From assembly GCA_950060715.1 (NCBI GenBank), contig CATLVA010000081.1:1-6777 (forward strand): a stretch of 6,777 nucleotides of DNA. Reading direction: 5' to 3'. This document shows positions 1 to 6,228 of the stretch, piece after piece. The notes beneath the pieces were generated by a model, which saw only the letters and a program-made list of their open reading frames with translations, ran no database searches and had not been told where the DNA came from. The stretch is from an uncultured Oligoflexia bacterium (lineage in GTDB: Bacteria > Bdellovibrionota > Bacteriovoracia > Bacteriovoracales > Bacteriovoracaceae). Numbering within the stretch: position 1 is the stretch's first letter; every line of letters begins with the position of its first letter. A program made the translations under genes and the position numbers.

Positions 1-942
1 CTCGATCCTCTCCTCTTTAGATGCATCAGGTTTTTCTGCAAGGTGAGAATAAATATTCTCTGTCATGATTATCCCCATATCAACCATAGAGCCAATGGCA
101 ATAACAAGACCTGATAAGCTCATAACATTTGAATCAATGCCTAAGAACTTCATTAATATAAAACTAATCCCAACTCCAAAAGGCAAAGTAAGGGAGACTA
201 AGATTGATGATTTGAAGTGAAGTAAAAAAAGTAAAATCACAATCACTGTTATTATAATTTCCTGACTTAATGCCGAATAAACTGTTCCAATAGTTCTTTC
301 AATAACTTCTGTTCTATCGTAGAAAGGCACTAAGCGAACTCCCTTTGGAAGTCCTTGCTCTACTACTTTTAATCGATCCTTAACATTATCTATAACTTCT
401 TTTGGATTTTCAAAGGTTTTATCTAAGGTATCTACTTCTACTTCTTTTAATGGCTCAGCTTTTGACTTCGCCATCGCCACTTCACCTTCAACAGTAATCA
501 GAGAAGTTGTTTTATTTTTTGGATTAAAAATTGATTGAAATTTAGTCCCTCTAACACCAAGAACAGCATTCGGAGTTTTAACAATCAGTTTTGTCTTTGT
601 TTTTAATTTTATGTTCTTATCAACTTGAGCTTTAACAATTCCGTTTAATAATTTAACTACACTAGCTTTTTCTTTTGGAAGTTTTGATATGACGGCCATA
701 CTTTTTGGAGCCACATTCATAGTTGAATGATCACTAAACTTCAATCGAACAAAGCTTTTGTCCTTAGTTACAATTGAAGTGTCCTCAACTAAAAGGTCAC
801 CTTTTTTAACTGCAGAAGCTTGCATTTCACCAGGAGAAAGTTTGGTTACATCACCTTTTACCAAGAGAACTTTCGCTGTAAGTGCAGCCTGACTAGCATT
901 ACAAATGGCCATCGTGAGCCCTACTACAACAATTGCCTTCAA
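1..942 (-). CDS. Exported FecR-domain protein fused in frame to a heavy-metal RND (CusA/CzcA-type) transporter segment; 3'-partial
   Basis: One uninterrupted frame of 314 codons starts at TTG 942-940 and runs off the window at position 1. Residues 1-20 look like a Sec signal peptide (MKAIVVVGLTMAICNASQAA). Residues ~25-159 are FecR-like: GDV at 30-32, a beta-rich FVRLKFSDHSTM stretch at 64-75, and the typical PNAVLGVRGTKF at 124-135 followed by LITVEGEVAMAK. From ~177-184 onward the sequence is that of a CusA/CzcA inner-membrane pump: VIDNVKDRL, GLPKGVRLVPFYDRT (197-211), TM2 (~228-243), TM3 (~247-267) and TM4 with SLSGLVIAIGSMVDMGIIMT (275-294), where D288 aligns with the proton-relay Asp of CusA (D405 from memory). 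RND TM1 and the PN1/PN2 porter region are missing. TTG is chosen because it has a strong Shine-Dalgarno (951-955), sits 3 nt after the exbD stop and completes the signal peptide; ATG at 912 would cut it. The FecR part fits its exbB-exbD neighbours; the RND part does not. Real fusion versus assembly chimera cannot be settled from this window. Confidence 0.85.
   Translation of the reverse strand, partial: MKAIVVVGLTMAICNASQAALTAKVLLVKGDVTKLSPGEMQASAVKKGDLLVEDTSIVTKDKSFVRLKFSDHSTMNVAPKSMAVISKLPKEKASVVKLLNGIVKAQVDKNIKLKTKTKLIVKTPNAVLGVRGTKFQSIFNPKNKTTSLITVEGEVAMAKSKAEPLKEVEVDTLDKTFENPKEVIDNVKDRLKVVEQGLPKGVRLVPFYDRTEVIERTIGTVYSALSQEIIITVIVILLFLLHFKSSILVSLTLPFGVGISFILMKFLGIDSNVMSLSGLVIAIGSMVDMGIIMTENIYSHLAEKPDASKEERIE
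394..465 (-). other. Junction zone between FecR-like and RND-like parts
   Basis: This is the zone (about residues 160-183 of the fusion) where similarity passes from FecR-like to RND-like. VEGEVAMAK (152-159 and upstream) is the usual end of the FecR core, while ENPKEVIDNVKDRL (178-191) resembles the RND segment just before TM2. The lysine/glutamate-rich linker between them cannot be assigned to either parent by eye. A 9-bp direct repeat (ACTTCTTTT on the plus strand) lies at 395-403 and 440-448, exactly 45 bp apart and in the same codon phase, giving KEV twice. It may be chance in AT-rich DNA or microhomology relevant to the join. Confidence 0.6.
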
Positions 943-945
943 AGT

Positions 946-1344
946 TTATTCTCCCTTTTTAACGGTAATCAAAGATAAATTTTCCAAACTATTTTTTTGT
1001 AATAAATCGAGGACCTTTACTAAACGATCATACTTAACTGAGCCATCTACACGTAAGTTAATCAGCGTTTTCTTTTCCACACCTTCAACTTTTCCTGCCA
1101 ATTCTTCCATACTGAGTTTTTCACCTTCATATGCTATTGAATCTTCAGCTAACTCGATCGTAATATAAGTTTTTTCTACTGATTCAGACTTACCAGTCTC
1201 GGACTTGGGTAAGTTTAAAAGAAGGGCCAATTCGTCCTTTTTAAAAACAGAAGACACCATAAAAAAGATTAGAAGTAGAAAAACTACATCGATTAAAGGC
1301 GTGAGCTCTGGAGTAATTTGTTCTCTTCTACTCTTTCTTGCCAT
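946..1344 (-). CDS. exbD: Biopolymer transporter ExbD/TolR family protein
   Basis: This 132-residue protein is the usual ExbD/TolR length. It has a short basic cytoplasmic N-terminus (ARKSRREQ), then TPLIDVVFLLLIFFMV as the single transmembrane helix (~16-34) with the essential channel Asp at D19 (equivalent to D25 of E. coli ExbD). The remaining ~95 residues form the small periplasmic domain, including LINLRVDGSVKYDRLVKVLDLLQ, typical of the family fold. With ExbB it forms a proton-driven motor that energises an outer-membrane or envelope process. The start overlaps the end of exbB by 17 nt and has only a weak Shine-Dalgarno (GAAAGA), so translation probably depends on exbB. The stop is 3 nt before the FecR-gene start. 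ExbD and TolR are hard to tell apart by sequence; the absence of tolA/tolB/pal here and the FecR neighbour favour an ExbD-like role. Confidence 0.93.
   Translation of the reverse strand: MARKSRREQITPELTPLIDVVFLLLIFFMVSSVFKKDELALLLNLPKSETGKSESVEKTYITIELAEDSIAYEGEKLSMEELAGKVEGVEKKTLINLRVDGSVKYDRLVKVLDLLQKNSLENLSLITVKKGE
951..955 (-). promoter_or_regulatory. Ribosome binding site deciding the TTG start of the FecR-domain gene
   Basis: GGGAG on the minus strand lies within the last codons of exbD, 8 nt before the TTG at 942-940. It supports TTG rather than the ATG ten codons further in, which would remove most of the signal peptide. It also implies tight coupling of translation to exbD. Confidence 0.7.
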
Positions 1345-1858
1345 AAATATCTTTCACTAATTTTTTTTCTAGATGAATCTCAAAATCGTCTAGAGCTCCA
1401 ACCAAGTAATTATAACCGACAAAATGAGGGATCGCGACAATCAATCCACCAACAGTAGTTAGAAGCGCCATAGCTATTCCTCCTGCAAACATTGAAGGGT
1501 TACTTAAGCCTGCATCAGAGATGACCTGGAAAGCAGATAAAATCCCGATTACGGTTCCGAGTAGCCCTAATAAAGGAGCAATACTTGCGATGATTTTTAT
1601 TGTATTTAAACCAGATTCTAATTTATGAACCGTGATTTGGACTTCATCCTTAAGAATATTAAGTGCTACATCAGAATCATCTAAATTAACTAAAGACTTT
1701 AACCTATTTTTTAAATCTTCAACTGTCTGATCAAAATTCTTTTTAGCATCAAATAAACTAAAAGTTTTCCAAAACAACAAAGCAAAACCAATAATATTTA
1801 AAGTCAGCAGCACATACATTATCGGGCCGCCTTGCTCGATATACTCAAATAAACGCAT
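1328..1858 (-). CDS. exbB: MotA/TolQ/ExbB proton channel family protein
   Basis: This 176-residue protein is shorter than E. coli ExbB (~244) but normal for compact ExbB-like proteins. TM1 is ~12-33, followed by a cytoplasmic loop (~34-85), TM2 ~87-112 with APLLGLLGTVIGILSAF, and TM3 ~126-156 with GGIAMALLTTVGGLIVAIP. T102 and T135 align with the pore threonines T148 and T181 of E. coli ExbB. The position usually held by Glu in TM3 (E176 in E. coli, in EAL..T) is Met130 here, which is unusual. The protein would assemble as a pentamer around ExbD helices in the inner membrane and conduct protons. It is the first gene of the exbB-exbD-FecR operon: AAGGGG lies 6 nt before ATG 1858, behind a promoter at 1882-1911. 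No tonB, tolA or receptor gene is in view, so the energised partner is unknown. Confidence 0.93.
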   Translation of the reverse strand: MRLFEYIEQGGPIMYVLLTLNIIGFALLFWKTFSLFDAKKNFDQTVEDLKNRLKSLVNLDDSDVALNILKDEVQITVHKLESGLNTIKIIASIAPLLGLLGTVIGILSAFQVISDAGLSNPSMFAGGIAMALLTTVGGLIVAIPHFVGYNYLVGALDDFEIHLEKKLVKDIYGKKE

Positions 1859-1881
1859 TATTTACCCCTTATTCTATGAGA

Positions 1882-1911
1882 ATTATAAGTATTAAGAGAT
1901 TGAATTGTAAA
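1882..1911 (-). promoter_or_regulatory. Putative sigma70-type promoter of exbB-exbD-FecR operon
   Basis: On the minus strand TTTACA (1911-1906, -35 like) is followed after 18 nt by a perfect TATAAT (1887-1882, -10). Downstream come a Shine-Dalgarno AAGGGG (1870-1865) and the exbB ATG at 1858, so the leader would be about 20 nt. The promoter sits in the 68-bp gap after dedA, meaning exbB need not depend on dedA transcription. The 10-mer ACAATTCAAT, which overlaps the -35 element (1899-1908), recurs in the dedA/receiver intergenic region. Confidence 0.6.
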
Positions 1912-1926
1912 CGAAGAGAAACCTGA

Positions 1927-2589
1927 CTATTTCACTCTTTTCATTTGGATATATTTATATAGGCGTTTTAGAAGATAAATAAGAACCAGAGCTCCGATAA
2001 CTGCAACTAAAATCAACTTAAACTCTCTGAGCTTTGCCAAGATAACTTCACCATAAAACGCTACGGCAATAACCTGAGTTGGGACAGAAATCAAAGCTGC
2101 TATTCCATCTACCAGTAAGAACTGCCAGAGGGGAATTCCCATAAGACCGCAGCTCATGTGACCAGGAAAACGAATACCAGGTGTAAAACGAAAAAGTCCG
2201 CAGGCCCAGTAGCTATATTTATTGAAGATTTTATTGATTTTATTGAAGCGCTCTTGCCCTATATTATTATTGAAAAACTTAGTCCGAATAATTTTTTGCC
2301 CGAAGTATTTTCCTAAAAAATAAATAAACAGATCACTTCCCAATACGGCCACGTAACACACGATAGATAAAACAACTAAGTTCACTCCCACTGCATCACT
2401 GCTGGGAGGTGGGAAGTCAGCAGGATTTCTTGCCATATAAGCTACTAAGCCGGCACTAACGAGAGTCATCTCTTCAGGAATAGGGAGACCAAACGAGCTC
2501 GCCGTCATAAAAGCTACAATAAATGTATAAACCAAATAAGGTTGATAGGCATACTGAGCAAAAAAATCAATTATTGCAACTTCGTTCAT
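1927..2589 (-). CDS. DedA family (VTT/SNARE-associated domain) inner-membrane protein
   Basis: This 220-residue protein has the normal length for DedA proteins, which act in membrane homeostasis; several are linked to undecaprenyl-phosphate or phospholipid translocation and to proton-dependent transport. Visible family features are the re-entrant-loop motif GLPIPEE (34-40), LGSDLFIYFLGKYFG (83-97, the usual G.D..Y.LG...G) and GLFRFTPGIRFPGH (131-144), where R134 and R140 have the same six-residue spacing as the essential R130/R136 of E. coli YqjA. Hydrophobic segments run at ~15-52, ~68-92, ~154-178 and ~190-209, with a basic C-terminus. The first acidic site of many DedA proteins, about twelve residues before PGD/PGE, is occupied by uncharged residues (TASS). 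ATG 2589 has GGAG five nt upstream. It is divergent from the receiver gene and has no obvious functional partner. The substrate cannot be predicted. Confidence 0.9.
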   Translation of the reverse strand: MNEVAIIDFFAQYAYQPYLVYTFIVAFMTASSFGLPIPEEMTLVSAGLVAYMARNPADFPPPSSDAVGVNLVVLSIVCYVAVLGSDLFIYFLGKYFGQKIIRTKFFNNNIGQERFNKINKIFNKYSYWACGLFRFTPGIRFPGHMSCGLMGIPLWQFLLVDGIAALISVPTQVIAVAFYGEVILAKLREFKLILVAVIGALVLIYLLKRLYKYIQMKRVK

Positions 2590-2662
2590 TAACTCTCCAA
2601 GCTGGACAATTCAATATATCAAAGACAGTATTTTATTTGTATAAAAAAATAGGATTTTTTGA
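2590..2662. promoter_or_regulatory. Divergent intergenic region between dedA-like and receiver genes
   Basis: This 73-bp AT-rich gap must hold start signals for both directions. For dedA (minus) there is GGAG five nt before the ATG and a possible -10 TATATT near 2615-2620, without a convincing -35. For the receiver gene (plus) there is AGGA at 2651-2654, a possible -10 TATAAA (2640-2645) or TATTTT (2629-2634), and a TTGACA-like TGGACA at 2603-2608 whose spacing to either is not ideal. ACAATTCAAT at 2606-2615 is shared with the exbB promoter. No inverted repeat typical of an operator was seen. Confidence 0.35.
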
Positions 2663-3031
2663 ATGCATAAAATTTTAATCGTTGATGATGAAGAAGATAT
2701 ACTAGATACCCTCGAAGGTCTAATCGAGCATAAGCTCTCTGCATGCGATATTACAAAAGCGACTAACGGTCTTGATGGCTTTATCCAATGTCAGAAAACT
2801 AAATTTGATTTGATCATCTCAGACCACAAGATGCCATTTATGACCGGTGCTGCATTTATTATTGCGCTTAGAACACGCGAGACGCAGAATCCGGACACTC
2901 CAGTCATTGTACTCTCTGCTCATATTGATGAGGAACTTCGAAAGAAACTCACAGTTCAAAATGTTAGATTTGTCGAGAAGCCATTTACACCCAACGACTT
3001 TCTCGACATTATTCGCACATATTTAGTCTGA
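2663..3031 (+). CDS. Single-domain response regulator (CheY-like receiver)
   Basis: The 122 residues contain one complete receiver domain and nothing else. The acidic pocket is D8/D9 in ILIVDDEED, the phosphorylation site is D54 in LIISDHKMPFMTG, the switch Ser is S85 in VIVLSAH and the conserved Lys is K106 in FVEKPFTP. All catalytic residues are present, so it should accept phosphate from a histidine kinase. With no output domain it would act by protein contact, as CheY or Spo0F do, or as a phosphate sink. No histidine kinase is in the window, so its partner is unknown. ATG 2663 is preceded by AGGA at 2651-2654 (8-nt spacing). It is the only plus-strand gene, and its last 9 bp overlap the 3' end of the convergent permease gene. 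Confidence 0.92.
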   Translation: MHKILIVDDEEDILDTLEGLIEHKLSACDITKATNGLDGFIQCQKTKFDLIISDHKMPFMTGAAFIIALRTRETQNPDTPVIVLSAHIDEELRKKLTVQNVRFVEKPFTPNDFLDIIRTYLV

Positions 3032-5569
3032 CAGAAGACTTTTAATATTTTGAGAGTGATGAATTCGATATGTAACTGCTATCGTTAAAACCGTTAATAT
3101 GTATAAAACGATATTTAAGCCAATAACGAATTCGTAGTTGAACACAAATACGCCGTCTAAAAAGATCTGACTCACTGTATAGGCAACTATGGTCCCCATT
3201 GTTGTTCCTATCACAAGAGCAACGATACAAGTTAATGAGTACTCAACAAGTGTAATACCAAAAATAGATCTCCCCTCAAAACCCATGATTTTTTGTAAGG
3301 CCATTTCATTTTTCTTCTTCAATAGTTGGTTTTGTAGAATCGAATAGAGAACAAAAATACCAACTACGATACAGCACAAACTCATGATTCCTATCGCCCA
3401 TGCCATCGCCTTAAATAAGGTGAGAATTTTTGTCACAAGTTCAGTAACGTTAATGATTGATATATTGCTGAATTTATCTACTAGCAAATCTTGAATCAAA
3501 AGTTGTTTTTCAAAATCAATCTTTTTCACTATGGCCAAAAAAGTTTTCGGAGCAATTTCAAGCACCCCTGGTTGAAACACGATGAAAAAATTTGGCCTAA
3601 ATGAGGTCCAATTTACTTGGCGAGTATTAACGACTATAGCTTGAACTTCAACACCTAAAACTTCATAAGTAAGCGTGTCCCCTATTTTAACTCCAATTCT
3701 TTGAGCGTATCTTTTTTCTAGAGAAACTTCAGCCAATCCCTCGCCTGAATAGACTCCTGAAAACTCTTTTCCCTCAACTAATTTCTCTGACGGGTTAAGA
3801 CCTTTGGCATAACTAAGATTAACTCCTCTATTGTTGAATCTTCGACTCTGTTCCTCTTCTCTTGTGGTAAAGCCTTCTTTTTTATCTTGCCTCTTTACTT
3901 CTTCACCGTTTTTCTTGATAAGCCTTGCTCTAACCATTGGAGTTGGATCGGCCATAGGGATGTCATTATTCTTAGCGAATTCAACCAACTCACCAACTTG
4001 CTCATCTTGGATATCAAATAAGAACAACGAAGGCTTAGGCTCTTTTGAGCTTGTTAACTCTTGCTTTAAGCTTTTATCCAGCTGTCCAATGACACTAATA
4101 AGAGTAATACCAATTGATAAACTTAATACTAATAGTAATGTCGTGTACCTATTTCTGGAAATTAGCCGAAGCGCATACCCTAACCACAACCCTCCTGGAC
4201 GAGAGATAGGTTTCCCAATTAGTTTTTTACTAATGCTCTTTAAGATAAAAGGCAGCGCCAATGTTACAATTAAAAAAACAACCAGTAAGGCGACAAAGAA
4301 AACTGTCCCTATAATGAGGGAGCGTGCCTGCCAAACCGAAAGTCCCCATAAGAACACTGCACCTGGCACGTATAAAAGAATATTTGGTTTTGTTCGAAGT
4401 TCGGAGCTTAAAAGTGATATCGTTTTTTGTTTTAAAAGCACGATTATAATAGGAAGGCAGGTGAAAAGATTAACAATTAAGCCTAAACAAAGAACAATGA
4501 TTGATACTTGCCAGGTAAGCCCGTCATTGAATTCACCTTTGTAAAACTCTTTTAAATACTCCATGCCTAGTGGTAATAATAATTTTGCTAGGATTAAGGT
4601 CGCCCCGCTGGAGAGAATTCCGACAACCGTGATAACGAGGGCAAAATTTAAAAGAATATTTCCATTGGTCACCCCTAAAGATTTTAAAATCCCGATATGT
4701 TTTAGGCGCTCAAAAATATAACTTTGAAATAAATAGAATATCCCAATTGCTGACATCAGGAGGGCCACAACACCAATAAGTCCTAAGAAATCCGAGAGGT
4801 ATCCAATCACTCGACTTAGCTGTTCACTCGCATTCTCAGGAGTCCTCACATCTATCGCAGGATCTGTGATTATTTTTTCAAGCTCCTCTTTTAATTCTGT
4901 TGCTTTCAAAGGGTCTTTTAAATTAAAAAAACGTGACCTCCACGCGACCGTACCAAAGCTAACCAGTTCAGTTTGTTTTAAAAAGTTTTGGCCGACATAA
5001 ACCTTGGGGGCCAGACTAAAACCACGCATTGATGAAGTCGTGTCCGTTTCTATAATACCTTGAACTTCAAACTGAACCTTACCAATTTTTAAGAGACTTC
5101 CATTTTCTAACTTAAACTGATGGGCAACCTCAGGGGATATCCACACATAAGGTTTAGAGTTTAAAGATTCAATTTTCTTTTTATTGACACTACCTAAGGT
5201 ATCAATTTCAATATTACCTTGCAGAGGGTATTTTCCAGTTATAAACTTCACAAAAAGAAGACGGCTTTTTTCGTTATCAGCTTTTCCCATTGAATAAAGA
5301 GAAACTAGTCTAGTGTAGTCCGTTTGATAGCTACTCATAAGCGACATGACTTTTTTCTCTTCGTCGCCTGTGATATCCCGTCTCCCAGAAATGGCAATAT
5401 CACTTGATAAAAGCTGAGTGGATCTTTGAGATAGAGAGTCTGCAATATTGTCTCTAAAAAGCAGAATAAAAGTAAATCCAATCAACCCAACAATGAGATT
5501 TAAAGAGAAGAAAAGCCAATAGCGATAATTATTTTTAAGCTCTCGCCATGCAAGCCTTAAAGCTATCAT
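3023..5569 (-). CDS. ybbP: YbbP-like ABC transporter permease (FtsX/MacB superfamily)
   Basis: This 848-residue protein is close to the ~800 residues of E. coli YbbP. Its layout is TM1 ~17-38, a first periplasmic domain ~40-255, TM2-4 as the first FtsX domain (~260-385, with FERLKHIGILKSLGVT at 287-301), a central TM block (~397-414, 419-441, 474-495), a second periplasmic domain ~500-715, and a final FtsX domain (~720-840, with KKKNEMALQKIMGF at 751-763). That makes ten TMs, as in YbbP, versus four in MacB. NWTSFRPNFFIVFQPGVL (653-670) strongly resembles the YbbP family signature. It would pair with the ATPase encoded just upstream; such type VII-like complexes move or pull substrates from the periplasmic side or outer leaflet rather than importing them. 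The start overlaps the ATPase stop as ATGA, with GGAG (5575-5578) five nt upstream. The stop lies inside the receiver gene. The substrate is unknown. Confidence 0.93.
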   Translation of the reverse strand: MIALRLAWRELKNNYRYWLFFSLNLIVGLIGFTFILLFRDNIADSLSQRSTQLLSSDIAISGRRDITGDEEKKVMSLMSSYQTDYTRLVSLYSMGKADNEKSRLLFVKFITGKYPLQGNIEIDTLGSVNKKKIESLNSKPYVWISPEVAHQFKLENGSLLKIGKVQFEVQGIIETDTTSSMRGFSLAPKVYVGQNFLKQTELVSFGTVAWRSRFFNLKDPLKATELKEELEKIITDPAIDVRTPENASEQLSRVIGYLSDFLGLIGVVALLMSAIGIFYLFQSYIFERLKHIGILKSLGVTNGNILLNFALVITVVGILSSGATLILAKLLLPLGMEYLKEFYKGEFNDGLTWQVSIIVLCLGLIVNLFTCLPIIIVLLKQKTISLLSSELRTKPNILLYVPGAVFLWGLSVWQARSLIIGTVFFVALLVVFLIVTLALPFILKSISKKLIGKPISRPGGLWLGYALRLISRNRYTTLLLVLSLSIGITLISVIGQLDKSLKQELTSSKEPKPSLFLFDIQDEQVGELVEFAKNNDIPMADPTPMVRARLIKKNGEEVKRQDKKEGFTTREEEQSRRFNNRGVNLSYAKGLNPSEKLVEGKEFSGVYSGEGLAEVSLEKRYAQRIGVKIGDTLTYEVLGVEVQAIVVNTRQVNWTSFRPNFFIVFQPGVLEIAPKTFLAIVKKIDFEKQLLIQDLLVDKFSNISIINVTELVTKILTLFKAMAWAIGIMSLCCIVVGIFVLYSILQNQLLKKKNEMALQKIMGFEGRSIFGITLVEYSLTCIVALVIGTTMGTIVAYTVSQIFLDGVFVFNYEFVIGLNIVLYILTVLTIAVTYRIHHSQNIKSLLSD

Positions 5570-6228
5570 TGAAGCTCCAAGTGATGGTCTTTAAGTTCAT
5601 AGATCTTATCGCATTTTGCAGCTAAGTCTTGATCATGTGTTACAAGGATGAGTGTTTGATTGAGTTCTTTAGCTGTTTGAAAAAGAGTCTGCATAACTTT
5701 TTCTCCAGTTTCAGGATCAAGGTTTCCTGATGGCTCATCAGCAAGAATGATCTTAGGATTTGTCACATATGCTCTTGCGATCGCCACTCTTTGTTTTTCC
5801 CCTCCAGACAATTGGTTTGGAAAATGGTCTTCTCTTTCACTTAGTCCTACAAGCTTTAAAACTTCCTTTGCTTTACCGATTGGATCTTTATCACCCATAA
5901 CCTCAAGCGGGAGCATAACATTTTCTAAGGCACTGAAAGTCTCTACTAAATGAAAATGTTGAAAGATGATTCCAATATTCTGTGCTCTAAATTTCGTCAG
6001 CGCCGACTCATCAAGACTACTAATTGAAGTGTTATCTATAACTACTTCGCCAGTCGTTGGATCATCAAGTCCTCCGAGGAGAGACAAGAAGGTGGATTTT
6101 CCACTTCCAGATTTACCGACAATTGCAATAAGACCTTTGCCTTCTAATTCAAAATTCATATCTTTTAGAACTTCAATTTTTTTTGATCCTTGCTGATAGA
6201 TTTTTGAAACATTTTTAAATTGAATCAT
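5566..6228 (-). CDS. ybbA: YbbA-like ABC transporter ATP-binding protein
   Basis: This 220-residue ATPase is of the LolD/MacB/FtsE/YbbA class. It is complete: Walker A GKSGSGKST (38-46), Q-loop Q90 in GIIFQHFHLV, signature LSGGEKQR (140-147), Walker B ILADEP with catalytic E165, D-loop SGNLD (167-171) and H-loop H198 in LVTHD. It would dimerise on the cytoplasmic face and drive the permease encoded by the next gene, with which it overlaps by ATGA (stop/start at 5566-5569). Its own ATG overlaps the esterase stop in the same way (6225-6228), with AGGA six nt upstream (6235-6238). LolD is the main alternative, but the permease and the tesA-type neighbour point to YbbA. Confidence 0.94.
   Translation of the reverse strand: MIQFKNVSKIYQQGSKKIEVLKDMNFELEGKGLIAIVGKSGSGKSTFLSLLGGLDDPTTGEVVIDNTSISSLDESALTKFRAQNIGIIFQHFHLVETFSALENVMLPLEVMGDKDPIGKAKEVLKLVGLSEREDHFPNQLSGGEKQRVAIARAYVTNPKIILADEPSGNLDPETGEKVMQTLFQTAKELNQTLILVTHDQDLAAKCDKIYELKDHHLELQ

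Noticed and set aside
1..480. RND part as a separate gene or pseudogene start
   Set aside because: No start codon with a ribosome binding site was found near the start of the RND-like part, and the frame is continuous with the FecR part, so one CDS is annotated and the doubt is carried in the findings.
905..1168. Plus-strand open frame of 87 codons opposite exbD
   Set aside because: It is antisense to exbD and the FecR-gene start, with a composition typical of a shadow frame.
1859..1926. Rho-independent terminator after the dedA-like gene
   Set aside because: No GC-rich hairpin followed by a T-run on the minus strand was found; the gap is better explained by the exbB promoter.
3042..3230. 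Minus-strand 62-codon open frame inside the permease gene
   Set aside because: It is an alternative frame of the conserved last transmembrane region of the permease, rich in Ser/Arg/Tyr, with no family resemblance.
3831..4544. Long plus-strand open frame (237 codons)
   Set aside because: It lies entirely antisense to the permease gene, has low-complexity Ser/Leu-rich composition, no ribosome binding site and no recognisable domain; the minus-strand protein is clearly real.
3023..5569. Permease called as MacB or LolC/E
   Set aside because: Ten predicted TMs, ~850 residues and the WTSFRPNFF signature next to a TesA-like gene fit YbbP; MacB has four TMs and a fused ATPase, LolC/E about 400 residues.
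5747..6196. Two short plus-strand open frames opposite the ATPase gene
   Set aside because: Both mirror conserved ATPase motifs on the other strand and have no start signals.
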